The notes: a model not told the origin generated them from the letters alone. 64,000 nt of DNA from Arcanobacterium haemolyticum DSM 20595 (GCF_000092365.1 NC_014218.1:1612001-1676000), one strand, 5' to 3'. Shown: positions 33,894-43,204, numbered from the stretch's first letter. Numbers and translations are program-made.

Positions 33894-34841
33894 ATGACGT
33901 TCATGGTCATCGGCGAATCGTTGCTGGACGACGTCCAGCGCGGCTCCATCCACACCACCCACCCCGGCGGCTCCCCGCTAAACGTTGCAGTTGGGCTGGC
34001 TAGGTTGGAACGTAACGTCACGTTGGTGACGCGTATTGGCGACGACGATCCTGGTGCCGACATCGCCGATTATCTGGCTGAATCTGGGGTGCGGCTGTAT
34101 CCGGGGTCGATTGACGAACACCCAACATCGATTGCGTATGCTCAGCTGAACGAACTTGGCAATGCATCGTATACGTTTGATGTACGATCGGATTATCCGC
34201 TGCCTCACTGCGATGGTATTTCGCCAAAACCGCGGCTGGTCCATATTGGTTCACTCGGAGCACATCTGGAACCTGGCGCCACCGCGTTGCGTGCCTGGCT
34301 GGAATGTTTAGGCGGCCATTCCACTGTGTCTTACGATCCGAACGTTCGACTGTCCATGATGGGGCCGCAAGAAAAGTTGCTGGCCGAAGTGGATGAACTC
34401 ATGCCGTTTATTGACGTTGTGAAGGCGTCGGTTGACGATATGGAAGCGATGCTCGGCCCAACAACGCCAGAAAAAAGCGCACGGTTCTTCTTAGATCGAG
34501 GCGCGCAGCTTGTGGTGATTACGATGGGGGCTGGTGGGCTCAACCTGGTCACTCCAATGGTTGATGTGCATGTTCCTGCAGTGAACGTGGGCGTGGTTGA
34601 TACGGTTGGCGCTGGCGATTCGCTCATGTCCTCGCTGATTGATGGTCTGGCCCGCATGAGCGTACTGGGCGGCGAAGATGGCGAAGCGCTCCAATCGATT
34701 TCGCGCCAAGGCTTGGCATCGTTGGGCGCCTATGCGGCCGCAGCAGCCGGAATTACCGTTGCTCGCCCTGGATCCAATTCCCCTACTCGTGAAGAACTAG
34801 CGAAGGCCACCGATCTGTATTCGCCAGATCCGGTGTACTGA
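33894..34841 (+). CDS. PfkB-family carbohydrate kinase (fructokinase-like)
   Basis: A 315-residue ribokinase-family sugar kinase. N-terminal MTFMVIGESLLD and GGSPLNVAVGLARLE (substrate-binding signature 1), and the C-terminal DTVGAGDSLMSSLI with the catalytic Asp and anion hole (signature 2). Phosphorylates a sugar, most likely fructose or a related hexose. Starts two bases after the xseB stop, so it belongs to that transcript. Confidence 0.88.
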   Translation: MTFMVIGESLLDDVQRGSIHTTHPGGSPLNVAVGLARLERNVTLVTRIGDDDPGADIADYLAESGVRLYPGSIDEHPTSIAYAQLNELGNASYTFDVRSDYPLPHCDGISPKPRLVHIGSLGAHLEPGATALRAWLECLGGHSTVSYDPNVRLSMMGPQEKLLAEVDELMPFIDVVKASVDDMEAMLGPTTPEKSARFFLDRGAQLVVITMGAGGLNLVTPMVDVHVPAVNVGVVDTVGAGDSLMSSLIDGLARMSVLGGEDGEALQSISRQGLASLGAYAAAAAGITVARPGSNSPTREELAKATDLYSPDPVY

Positions 34842-34893
34842 TCGTCTGCTGATCATTGATCGTTTGCTGATCCAGACCCTAACCAAGTTTGCT

Positions 34894-35652
34894 CTACTTG
34901 CCCTTGCGCCGATCCCGCACGGAAAAATCACGCAAGGCACGCAGCAGATCTGTGCGGCGGAAATCTGGCCAATAGGTTTCGCAGAAATAGAGTTCGGTGT
35001 GAACGGTCTGCCACAACATGAAGCCGCTCATGCGCTGTTCGCCAGAGGTACGAATGATCAGATCTGGATCAGGCTGGCCCTTGGTATACATGTGGTTCGT
35101 GATGGCATCAACGGTGATCGAACTGGCCACCTCTTCCAGCGTGGCCCCCGATTGGGCCTGCTCTCGCAGATAATCCTGCACGGCCCGCGTAATCTCTTGG
35201 CGCCCGCCATATCCAATGGCCACATTCACGATCATGCCGTCATGGGCGGATGTCCGTTCGGCAGCGGCCCGCAGCGCCGCTGCCGCGTCGTCGGGAAGCA
35301 AATCTAAATCTCCCAACACGCGAATCTGCCACTGCGGGTTGGCTGCAAGCTGCTCCACGGCCCCCACAATGATCGCTAAAAGTTCGCGAATCTCCTTCGC
35401 GGATCGTTGAAGGTTATCGGTGCTGAGCATCCACAAGGTCACAATCGACACGCCAGCTTCCTGCACCCATCCGAGCACTTCCGTGATGTGATCTGCGCCT
35501 TTACGATGCCCGTGCGCGGCCGGCGTGCCAAGTGCCTTGGCCCACCGCCGGTTCCCGTCCAGAATGATCCCCACGTGCCTCGGAATCTGCGACTGCCTAA
35601 TCTGGCGCGCCAGCCGCCGTTCGTAAACACGGTAGAGAAATTCGGGGTTCAT
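34894..35652 (-). CDS. uppS: Isoprenyl transferase (UppS-type)
   Basis: A 252-residue cis-prenyltransferase that elongates isoprenyl diphosphate for cell-wall lipid carrier. IILDGNRRWAK carries the catalytic Asp, and GYGGRQEI and the C-terminal PDLIIRTSGEQRMSGFMLWQ and ELYFCETYWPDF blocks are complete. Actinobacteria often have two such enzymes, one short-chain and one long-chain; which this is cannot be read off. Confidence 0.93.
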   Translation of the reverse strand: MNPEFLYRVYERRLARQIRQSQIPRHVGIILDGNRRWAKALGTPAAHGHRKGADHITEVLGWVQEAGVSIVTLWMLSTDNLQRSAKEIRELLAIIVGAVEQLAANPQWQIRVLGDLDLLPDDAAAALRAAAERTSAHDGMIVNVAIGYGGRQEITRAVQDYLREQAQSGATLEEVASSITVDAITNHMYTKGQPDPDLIIRTSGEQRMSGFMLWQTVHTELYFCETYWPDFRRTDLLRALRDFSVRDRRKGK

Positions 35653-35799
35653 CTGGCGCTCCTTATTTATGCGTTTTATGAGTAGGCATACTCATTCTTC
35701 ATCATAATATCCTCACGCATGTTCTACACATCATCCTTTTGAGGGATGGGATTCGTGGGCGGGAAGGTATAGCCTACAAGTAACACAAGGGAGGACATG

Positions 35800-36462
35800 A
35801 TGGGATCACAGGAACCGCAGATTGTTGCAGCGTTGCCGAAGCCGCGTTTGCGGGGGTGGATTCATGCGTTGACTGCCCCGTTGGCGTTGGCGAATGGGAT
35901 TTTGTTGACTGTTTTCGCGCCTGACGCTGGGGCTGTTGTGGGATGCGTTGTGTTTATGGTTGCGTCGTTCTTTTTGTTTGCGAATTCTGGGATTTACCAT
36001 ATTGGGACGTGGAGTCCGCGGATGAATGGGATTTTGCGGCGGATTGACCACGCGAATATTTTTTTGTTGATTGCGGGCACGTATACGCCATTGGCGGTGA
36101 TGTTGTTGGATCCGTGGGATCAGTTGACTGTGTTGTCGATTGTGTGGGGCGGCGCTTTTGCAGGTTCGTTGATGCATATTGTGTGGATTGATTCGCCGCG
36201 TTGGTTGTACGTTCCGTTGTATATTGCGTTGAGCTGGGTTGCTCTCTGGTATTTGCCTGAGTTTTGGGATAACGGTTCGCCTGCGATTGTGTGGTTGTTG
36301 TTTGCTGGCGGGTTGTCGTATACGGTGGGCGCGTTGTTTTATGGTTTTAAGTGGCCGAATCCGTGGCCGCGCATGTGGGGATTCCACGAGTTTTTCCATT
36401 TGGGAACGTTGGGTGGTTTTGCGTGCCAGGTGGTTGCGGTGTGGTTGGCGTTATTTGCGTGA
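35800..36462 (+). CDS. Hemolysin III/PAQR family membrane protein
   Basis: A 220-residue seven-helix protein of the YqfA/hemolysin III family. Conserved histidines for the putative metal site lie in NSGIYHIGTW, RIDHANIFLLI and FHEFFHLGTLGGF. Two ATGs occur in tandem; 35800 is spaced better from GGGAGG. Hydrolase-like activity is suspected for the superfamily, but the physiological role is unknown. Two terminator hairpins follow. Confidence 0.88.
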   Translation: MGSQEPQIVAALPKPRLRGWIHALTAPLALANGILLTVFAPDAGAVVGCVVFMVASFFLFANSGIYHIGTWSPRMNGILRRIDHANIFLLIAGTYTPLAVMLLDPWDQLTVLSIVWGGAFAGSLMHIVWIDSPRWLYVPLYIALSWVALWYLPEFWDNGSPAIVWLLFAGGLSYTVGALFYGFKWPNPWPRMWGFHEFFHLGTLGGFACQVVAVWLALFA

Positions 36463-36472
36463 AGGGTGGACG

Positions 36473-36490
36473 ACGCCGGTGAGGCGGCGT
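36473..36490 (+). terminator. Terminator of the hemolysin III gene
   Basis: ACGCCG / CGGCGT stem with a 6-base loop, followed by TTGTTGTTC. It starts 11 bases after the stop codon. Confidence 0.6.
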
Positions 36491-36574
36491 TTGTTGTTCT
36501 CTGCTTGACGCGAATATTGGCTCTATTTATTGTTCTGATCTTCGTAAAGTGATACGCTCTCGCACATGAACGTC

Positions 36575-36604
36575 CATGTCCACAGGCTGTGGACATGTCT
36601 TTTT
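36575..36604 (+). terminator. Second hairpin with T run upstream of greA
   Basis: CATGTCCA and TGGACATG pair around a 7-base loop and are followed by TCTTTTT. It may back up the terminator at 36473 or act as a greA leader attenuator, since greA begins about 60 bases further on. Confidence 0.5.
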
Positions 36605-36662
36605 ATCCACTACATCGTGGTAACGCATTGATGCCACGTGTTATGTACAAAGGAGAAGGCAC

Positions 36663-37142
36663 ATGGCTGACACAACATGGCTCTCACAGGAAACTTTTGA
36701 TCGTTTGAGTGCAGAGCTTGAACACTTGAAAACAACCGGCCGTACCGATATTGCTACGAAGATCGAAGAAGCTCGGTCTGAGGGTGATCTTCGTGAAAAC
36801 GGTGGCTATCACGCCGCTCGTGAAGAACAGTCGAAGATGGAAGGCCGTATCCAGGAACTCACCTATTTGCTAGAACATGCTGAAGTAGGCGATGCTCCTG
36901 TTGAACTCAACGAAGTTGCTCCTGGCTTGGTGATTACTGCTGAAGTGAACGGTAAGGAAAAGAAGTTCTTGCTCGGTTCGCGTGAAGCTGCTGAATTTGT
37001 TGATATTGATGTTTACCCTGAAACCGCACCGTTGGGTTCTGCGATTATGGGTAAGAAGGTTGGCGATGAAACCTCCTACACTGCGCCTAATGGCAAGGAA
37101 TTTGCTGTCAAGGTTTTGGGTATCGAACCGTTCCGGGGGTGA
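36663..37142 (+). CDS. greA: Transcription elongation factor GreA
   Basis: A 159-residue GreA that rescues arrested RNA polymerase by stimulating transcript cleavage. N-terminal coiled coil with the acidic tip (EARSEGDLRENGGYHAAREEQ region, read as SEGDLRENGGYHAA) and C-terminal FKBP-like domain ending PNGKEFAVKVLGIEPF. AAAGGAG lies upstream of ATG 36663. Complete. Confidence 0.95.
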   Translation: MADTTWLSQETFDRLSAELEHLKTTGRTDIATKIEEARSEGDLRENGGYHAAREEQSKMEGRIQELTYLLEHAEVGDAPVELNEVAPGLVITAEVNGKEKKFLLGSREAAEFVDIDVYPETAPLGSAIMGKKVGDETSYTAPNGKEFAVKVLGIEPFRG

Positions 37143-37146
37143 TGCG

Positions 37147-37815
37147 ATGGTGACGAAGGATACTGCCCTTCCAGATAACACACTTCCGGTGTTGGCTCAT
37201 CCACAACCTCATACTGTGTTGGGTTCTGATATTTTGGCAGAGCCGGCTGAAGGCCAGCAGGTTATTTACCTTGCTGCCGGATGTTATTGGGGTGTTGAGG
37301 AAATCATGTGGCAACTGCCCGGTGTGGTGAGCACTGCAGTTGGTTTCATGGGTGGCTTCACTGCTCATCCTACGTATCGGCAGGTGTGCACGGGTTTGAC
37401 CGGGCATACTGAAACTGTGCGTGTGGTGTGTGAAGATTCTGCTGTTGCGAATGTTATTAAGACGTTCTGGGAGTTGCATGATCCTACGTCGCTTAATCGC
37501 CAGGGCAATGATGTTGGCACACAGTATCGTTCGGCGATTTTTACAACCACGGATTATCAGCGTGTGCTTGTTGACGATTCTGTTGCAGCTTACACGCAGG
37601 TATTGCGGGATGCAGGCAAGGGGCACATCGTTACGGAAGTTCGCCCTGCTAGTGAAGCTGGGCCGTTCTATCCTGCGGAAGATGATCATCAGCAGTATTT
37701 GCATAAGAATCCGTTTGGGTATCGGTGCCATGCGGCTACTGGAATGCCGTGTCCTATGCCGGGTTCCGGCCCGTTAGTTGCGCCTAAATCTCGTTCTTTC
37801 ATCGATCTAGATTAG
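37147..37815 (+). CDS. msrA: Peptide methionine sulfoxide reductase MsrA
   Basis: A 222-residue MsrA that repairs methionine-S-sulfoxide. The active site reads AAGCYWGVEE, with the catalytic Cys; the usual Phe is Tyr here. Downstream TAHPTYRQVCTGLTGHTE and the recycling cysteines near the C-terminus (YRCHAATGMPCPMP) are present. ATG 37147 begins four bases after greA, so the two are probably cotranscribed. Confidence 0.93.
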   Translation: MVTKDTALPDNTLPVLAHPQPHTVLGSDILAEPAEGQQVIYLAAGCYWGVEEIMWQLPGVVSTAVGFMGGFTAHPTYRQVCTGLTGHTETVRVVCEDSAVANVIKTFWELHDPTSLNRQGNDVGTQYRSAIFTTTDYQRVLVDDSVAAYTQVLRDAGKGHIVTEVRPASEAGPFYPAEDDHQQYLHKNPFGYRCHAATGMPCPMPGSGPLVAPKSRSFIDLD

Positions 37816-37870
37816 AATGGCACTGTTAGTGGCAACTGCTGTTGCCTAATTCTGTGAAAGGTTTAAGAGT

Positions 37871-38305
37871 ATGACCATCGAACTCCCTTCCGTTTCCGGA
37901 TCATTCGGTGACACCCCTGAAATCACCTACCCATCTGCGGAAGCTCCAAAGGGCCTGCGCGTTGTGGTGTTGGAAGAAGGCAAGGGCAAGGTTGTCCAGG
38001 CTGGCGATGAGGTTGAGGTTAACTACCATGGCCAGATTTGGAATGGCGAACTCTTCGATTCGTCTTACTTCCGTGGCGAACCTACTCGTTTCCCGATTGG
38101 CGTTGGCATGGTTATTAAGGGCTGGGATCAGGCTCTTGTTGGCAAGCAGGTTGGTTCACGTGTAGTCATCGTTGTGCCGCCAGAAAAGGGTTACGGTCCA
38201 GCAGGAAATCCACGTGCAGGCATCAAGGGTGATGATGTGCTGGTGTTCGTTGTTGACATCATCGGAGTTACACAGACTGCTTTTTCAGCCCACTTTGGCC
38301 GCTGA
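37871..38305 (+). CDS. FKBP-type peptidyl-prolyl isomerase
   Basis: A 144-residue cytosolic FKBP. VEVNYHGQIWNGELFDSSY and GVGMVIKGWDQALVGKQVG are the standard active-site blocks, and PPEKGYGPAGNPRAGI completes the fold. No signal peptide. Accelerates proline isomerisation in protein folding. Ends in a strong terminator shared with the converging membrane protein. Confidence 0.93.
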   Translation: MTIELPSVSGSFGDTPEITYPSAEAPKGLRVVVLEEGKGKVVQAGDEVEVNYHGQIWNGELFDSSYFRGEPTRFPIGVGMVIKGWDQALVGKQVGSRVVIVVPPEKGYGPAGNPRAGIKGDDVLVFVVDIIGVTQTAFSAHFGR

Positions 38306-38318
38306 ATATGAAGTATAG

Positions 38319-38353
38319 AAAAGCGGGGCGAACTGATGTTCGCCCCGCTTTTT
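38319..38353. terminator. Bidirectional intrinsic terminator
   Basis: AAAAGCGGGGCGAAC and GTTCGCCCCGCTTTT form a perfect 15-bp stem with a TGAT loop, with T runs on both strands. Lies between the converging FKBP and Bax-inhibitor-like genes. Confidence 0.92.
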
Positions 38354-38368
38354 GTGGTTTTGGGTGAC

Positions 38369-39175
38369 CTATCGGTTATCTGCAAGGATCGCAAGGATGC
38401 GCAGAACTTCGATGTAGATCCACAGAATGGTCATAACAATGGCCAGCGCGGTAGTCCATGCGAATTGAGCTGGTGCACCGTTTGCAATCGCTTCGTTGAC
38501 TTGTTCGAAATCAGCGATCAGCATGTAGGCAGCTATGAAAATCATTGCTGTACCGATCAAGAGGCCGAGGTTACCGGAACGTAAACCGAAACCGGCCATG
38601 GCTCCAGTCCAGACCAATACCATGTTGATCAATGAGAACACGAGGTAACCGATTGCCACGATGTAGACAATCTTGCGGCCACGTGGAGTGGTACGAACTG
38701 CTCCTGAGTAGTGAAGGCCAAGAGTAACGGCAACGATCACTGCAGTTGCAAGAATTGCTTGGAAGGCAATCCCTGGGTAAAGAAGATCGAAAGCACGAGT
38801 AATGGTTCCGAGCGCAACGCCTTCAAGAACTGCATAACCGAGTGCGAGTGCTGGCGAAACCATTGGTTTAAATGCAGCGAAGAAGCCTACCCCAAGGGCC
38901 GCCAAAGAAGATATAAGTGCAATAGCATACATAGATGGCACAGGTACCAACATTGCTGCTAATACACCAGCTACAACTGTTACACCGAGCAACAGAGCAG
39001 TCTTATTCATAGCATCTGTGTAAGTCATCCGGCCATCAGCTGGCTTGGCATCAAAAGTAGAATAGGACGGCTGTGACGTCATTTCTGGCTGGCCATAAGC
39101 AGCTTGATTAAACTGGTTTGGACGTTGCGTCTGACCAGTAAAGTATGGGTTACGGGACATGACTGGGTTGCTCAT
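38369..39175 (-). CDS. Bax inhibitor-1/YccA-like membrane protein
   Basis: A 268-residue protein with a polar N-terminus (1-50, Gln/Asn/Pro-rich) and seven hydrophobic helices. It matches the actinobacterial Bax inhibitor-1 family, with a C-terminal IADFEQVNEAIANGAP and WIYIEVLRILAIL. Role uncertain; relatives are implicated in membrane protein quality control and ion leak. Confidence 0.85.
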   Translation of the reverse strand: MSNPVMSRNPYFTGQTQRPNQFNQAAYGQPEMTSQPSYSTFDAKPADGRMTYTDAMNKTALLLGVTVVAGVLAAMLVPVPSMYAIALISSLAALGVGFFAAFKPMVSPALALGYAVLEGVALGTITRAFDLLYPGIAFQAILATAVIVAVTLGLHYSGAVRTTPRGRKIVYIVAIGYLVFSLINMVLVWTGAMAGFGLRSGNLGLLIGTAMIFIAAYMLIADFEQVNEAIANGAPAQFAWTTALAIVMTILWIYIEVLRILAILADNR

Positions 39176-39424
39176 TGAAGAACCTCCTAGCTAAGGGCTA
39201 CGTGCGATTTACACGCTTATCTACCGCAAGTGTAACGGATCGGTAAGTTAAAATGGATACTTTTTCTCCCGGAGACGAAAACGACGCCGAAAATACGCAT
39301 CCTCTATTCTTCACTTTTCCCCATCGGCCTTGTGGAAATCTGAAATTTTCCACAGATTAGCCTTTCTATCAGCTCTATTTCGTACAATATATCCACATAA
39401 CCAATTCACAGCGAAGGACGTGAC

Positions 39425-40366
39425 ATGATCACTGTTGATCATCTATCCAAGCATTACGGCAAAGTTCAGGCCGTTCGTGACTTATCTTTTTCGGTAAGGC
39501 AAGGAACAGTGACGGGGTTCTTAGGCCCAAATGGTTCAGGAAAATCAACGACTCTTCGTTGCCTTCTTGGATTAGATAAGCCCACATCAGGAACACTCTT
39601 GATAGACGGAAAGTCATACGTGTCAAACCCGGCACCACTATCGAAGGTTGGGGCGCTTTTGGACGGGAAGGCCTTTAACCCACAAGTTAGTGCCCGTCAC
39701 CATTTAAAAATTGTTGCTGCTACGCACGGCATCCCAGCTGAACGAGTCGAACACGTCTTAGATTTAACCGGGATTTCCTCCGTCGCCAAGAAAAAAGTAG
39801 GCGGCTTTTCATTGGGCATGAGTCAACGCTTGGGTATTGCTACTGCTCTACTAGGTGATCCGGAATATCTTATCTTTGATGAACCAGTCAACGGCCTGGA
39901 TCCTGACGGCGTTAAATGGGCACGTGAATTGATGCGCAACCTTGCGAAAGAAGGCCGTACCGTTCTCGTATCATCACACCTCATGTCAGAGATGGCTCTT
40001 ACTGCCGATGATGTGGTGATTATCGGGCAAGGTCGCCTCATTGATTCTGGCCCGATGAGTAAATTTACGCATACTGCAGGCCGCACTCTTGTTCATGTTG
40101 CAGGGCCTGATACAGAACTTCTTCGCCAGGTTCTTGCCGAAACTGGTTACGATTTTACATTTGAGGATCCAAGCGAATTCCATCCAACCGGATCATTTAT
40201 TATTCCCGGCAAAAAGCGTTCAGAGATTGGCCATATACTCCATGTGAAGAACGTGGAAGTTCACGAACTTTCAGAAAGCCATTCGTCACTTGAAGATGTC
40301 TTTATCGAATTAACTGATGATGCCGTCGATTATCGGGTTCATCCACAAGCAGGAGGCACACTATGA
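39425..40366 (+). CDS. ABC-2 type exporter ATPase
   Basis: A 313-residue ABC ATPase. Walker A GPNGSGKST (35-43), signature FSLGMSQR, Walker B YLIFDEP and the switch SSHLMSE are present. The C-terminal 90 residues form a small regulatory extension. Pairs with the downstream six-helix permease, four bases overlapping. Probably exports a lipid, peptide or drug; substrate unknown. Confidence 0.9.
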   Translation: MITVDHLSKHYGKVQAVRDLSFSVRQGTVTGFLGPNGSGKSTTLRCLLGLDKPTSGTLLIDGKSYVSNPAPLSKVGALLDGKAFNPQVSARHHLKIVAATHGIPAERVEHVLDLTGISSVAKKKVGGFSLGMSQRLGIATALLGDPEYLIFDEPVNGLDPDGVKWARELMRNLAKEGRTVLVSSHLMSEMALTADDVVIIGQGRLIDSGPMSKFTHTAGRTLVHVAGPDTELLRQVLAETGYDFTFEDPSEFHPTGSFIIPGKKRSEIGHILHVKNVEVHELSESHSSLEDVFIELTDDAVDYRVHPQAGGTL

Positions 40367-41172
40367 CCACCCCACAGTACGTATCACGGTATGCATCTGG
40401 TCCGCACACAAACCCATTCATACGTGCTGTAAAAAGTGAACTATTAAAATTGCAGCGCCGTTCGCTTACAACAACATCCGTCACATTCACAGTGTTATTT
40501 GTTGTTACTCCTATAATCTTTTTGTTAACCGTGTGGAAACAAGGAATCAAAGAACCAATTTCTGCTACGTCGATAACCAGTGGCCTGCAGCTATTCGTAT
40601 TATTCAGCATTATTATCGGCACTCTCGCTGTCACTTCTGAATATGCATCAAACACAATGCGCACATCATGCCTAGCCGTTCCGCAACGGTTGAAAAACCT
40701 GTTGGCCAAATGTAGCGCTGTTGCCATCTATACAAGTGGAGTAACGGCTGGAATCATCATTCTTCGTTTCGCTACTCTAGGCTTGCTCTCCGGCGGGCGT
40801 ATCCGCATCACAGGAACGGATCTAGGAACTTTAGCACTCTTTATCCTCGTCACGGCACTGACCGCTCTCATGGCCACCGGTATCGGCTACTTGGTGCGGT
40901 CTACTGCTGGCGGCATCAGCTTCATGGTGTTGTTTATTTTCCTTCTCCCGCTCGTCTTATCAATGTTTCTACGGTTTGAATTATTCGCTACCTATGCCCC
41001 ACCCCTATATCCGATGTCTCTCCTGGGGGCCATATTCGCTCCACCGGCAGATGCCAGTACGTTAGCCGAAGCGGGATACTTCTCTTGCCCAATCGCACTA
41101 CTCATTTTTACAAGCTATACGGTTGGATTCATCGCTTTAGGATATGCTCGATTCCGTAAAACGGACATCTAA
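40363..41172 (+). CDS. ABC-2 type exporter permease
   Basis: A 269-residue permease with about six hydrophobic helices and the cytoplasmic N-terminus RAVKSELLKLQRRSL typical of the ABC-2 family. ATG 40363 overlaps the ATPase stop in ATGA. Complete; forms a homodimeric exporter channel with the ATPase. Confidence 0.87.
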   Translation: MTTPQYVSRYASGPHTNPFIRAVKSELLKLQRRSLTTTSVTFTVLFVVTPIIFLLTVWKQGIKEPISATSITSGLQLFVLFSIIIGTLAVTSEYASNTMRTSCLAVPQRLKNLLAKCSAVAIYTSGVTAGIIILRFATLGLLSGGRIRITGTDLGTLALFILVTALTALMATGIGYLVRSTAGGISFMVLFIFLLPLVLSMFLRFELFATYAPPLYPMSLLGAIFAPPADASTLAEAGYFSCPIALLIFTSYTVGFIALGYARFRKTDI

Positions 41173-41231
41173 ACGCCTATCTTTTCTCCAAAAGAGAAGC
41201 CAATGAGAAGCGGCATGCTCCCTGAAAGTTA

Positions 41232-41260
41232 TGGAGTGGCCTAAGAATTAGGCCACTCCA
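41232..41260. repeat. 29-bp palindrome identical to the end of the IS3-family element
   Basis: The sequence starts TGGAGTGGCCTAAGAATTAG and continues GCCACTCCA, a perfect palindrome around GAA. Its first 23 bases are identical to the left terminus of the IS at 60938-62185. It supplies the last codons and stop of the truncated methyltransferase frame. Most simply a leftover IS end after deletion, now doubling as a hairpin terminator for either side. Confidence 0.75.
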
Positions 41261-41623
41261 CAAGACCCGCCCGAATCAGAGCGCTGATAATTTCACCCAA
41301 TGAATGATTCCACTGATGGCTACGAGTTGCTGTAATCTTTGGCGCATCCGGATCCTGGATATAGCTAGTGTCTTCTTTCCACGTCATTGGCTGTTCACGT
41401 TCAAAGTTAAGGGTACTCAATTTTAAGTCCATCTGAAACCTCTTCACCAACGGTCATGAACATTGTTGTGACCCCATTCAACATCCACACCAGCTTTCAG
41501 AGCGAGTTCATTCACTAATAGATCAGCCAAGAGTTCACCGTAATAGTTTCCAGACATATGGGTGTTGGCTCGATCATCCCAGTTTGCTTGATTATCCGCA
41601 AACCATTCCTGTTTAGCATCCAC
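41241..41623 (-). pseudogene. Internally deleted SAM-dependent methyltransferase
   Basis: An N-terminal fragment from GTG 41623 reads EWFADNQANWDDRANTHMSG, typical of the start of a class I methyltransferase, and stops at TGA 41444. A C-terminal fragment in another frame reads SHQWNHSLGEIISALIRAGL, the usual end of the same family. The SAM-binding core is missing, so about half of the gene has been deleted. The last residues (VEWPNS) come from the IS-end palindrome at 41232-41260. Confidence 0.7.
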
Positions 41624-41704
41624 TTACATCACCTTCAATGAAGAATTCACAAAAAATAAGAAAAACACTAGCTTCGTGATACGTGATCACGAAGCTAGTG
41701 CCGA

Positions 41705-41781
41705 TGGTGCCTCCAGTGGGACTCGAACCCACACTGAACAGATTTTAAGTCTGCTGCCTCTGCCGATTGGGCTATGGAGGC
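41705..41781 (-). tRNA. tRNA with UAA anticodon (annotated Leu)
   Basis: On the minus strand: acceptor GCCTCCA/TGGAGGC, D arm with GGCAGAGGC, anticodon stem GCAGA/TCTGT around loop CTTAAAA, so anticodon TAA (reads UUA, Leu), and T arm GTGGG-TTCGAGT-CCCAC. CCA is encoded (41705-41707). The variable region is only about six bases, whereas leucine tRNAs normally have a long variable arm. Confidence 0.85.
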
Positions 41782-41943
41782 ACAGTAGCTCTAACTACCA
41801 TCATCATCTTAATAGTTGATAAGCAAAATATCCAAATAATGGCAACTGAGTCACACCACCGTCAAGGAAAATAACACAACAGCGTAGAATGAGGGACATT
41901 GATTAATAACGATGTCACAGGAAAACTAGAATGGAGCTGGCTG

Positions 41944-43204
41944 ATGCCTCATCGCCAAAACCCTATTGCACGATACCGCCGAGCCCTGCATAACGAAGCC
42001 ACTGCAGGTATCGTTCTGATTCTCGGTGCTGTGCTTGCACTCATCTGGGCAAACTCCCCATTACGCGAATCTTATGCCACACTCTCTGAAACTGTTGTTG
42101 GCCCAGAATCGCTCCACCTCGCGCTCCCAATTGCACACTGGGCAGCGGATGGTCTGCTTGCGATCTTCTTCTTCGTCGTCGGCATGGAACTCAAGCACGA
42201 ATTCGTTGCAGGATCCTTACGTGATATTAAACAGGCACTCGTGCCAATCCTTGCCGCAGTCTTCGGCATGGCAGGCCCGGTGCTCGTCTACGTCGTCATT
42301 CAGATTGTCACAGGATCTACCGTCTACGATGGTTGGGCTGTTCCGGTAGCTACCGATATCGCATTCGCGCTCGCAGTCCTTGGTGTCTTTGGAAAAGGCT
42401 TCCCGCCTGCAGTTCGCACGTTCCTTATGACTTTAGCCGTTGTGGATGATCTGCTCGGCATCGTCATTATCGCGATCTTCTTCTCTGACGGACTTGATTT
42501 CATTTTCCTTGCCACAGCACTCGCAATCGTTGCTATCTTCGGCCTTCTTGTCCAACGCCGGATTATCCGTTGGTACATTCTCTGGCCGCTCGGCATCCTT
42601 GCCTGGTATTTCATGCACTTATCTGGAGTACATGCGCGTTGCGCTAGGCATGACGGTGCCGGCACTCATGAAACGCGGCGAACACCATGCGCTAACTGAA
42701 CAACTTTCCGAAAAGATCAACTTCTATTCTGCCGGATTCATCTTGCCAATCTTCGCCTTCTTCGCAGCAGGCGTGAACGTGGTTGATTCAGGCGGATTCG
42801 GAGGGATGCTCGTTGATCCAGTCTCGCTTGGCATCTATCTTGGCTTGCCGCTTGGCAAGTTTATTGGCATCTTCGGCGGAGTTTTCTTGATGATTAAGGT
42901 GTTCCGTTTGAAGCTCGGCCACGGTGTGGATCTTCCAGATATCTTCGCTGTTTCGTGGGTTGCCGGGATTGGTTTCACAGTCTCGCTCCTCATTGCCACC
43001 CTCAGCTTCGCTGAAGGAAACCCGCACGGTCCGCATGCTCGCGTCGCAGTCCTTGTCGGTTCACTCCTAGCCTTGGTGCTCGGCGCAATCTTCCTGCGCC
43101 TGCGTGCTAGCCAACATCAGCGCGGTGCCATCGGCAAGCGCCGCCTCCAATCCGAATCACGTACGCGCCGTGAAAAGAAAACCATACGCAGGAAGCGTTC
43201 ATAA
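41944..43204 (+). pseudogene. nhaA: Na+/H+ antiporter NhaA with an internal deletion
   Basis: The first frame begins MPHRQNPIARYRRALHNEAT and carries NhaA landmarks, including VPVATDIAFALAVL and TLAVVDDLLGI with the paired catalytic aspartates. It runs to WYFMHLSGVHA, then goes out of frame at about 42633 and stops at 42699. The other frame continues VALGMTVPALMKRGEHH through the rest of the protein to a natural stop at 43204. The missing residues (normally about TIAG between VHA and VALG) fit a deletion of about 11 bases. Na+ resistance from this locus is probably lost. ATG 41944 follows GGAG; the upstream TTG 41899 is less likely. Confidence 0.82.

Noticed and set aside
39330-39354. Two DnaA-box-like sequences (TTGTGGAAA and TTTTCCACA)
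   Set aside because: Both deviate from TTATCCACA, only two occur, and there is no dnaA/dnaN nearby, so an origin is not supported.
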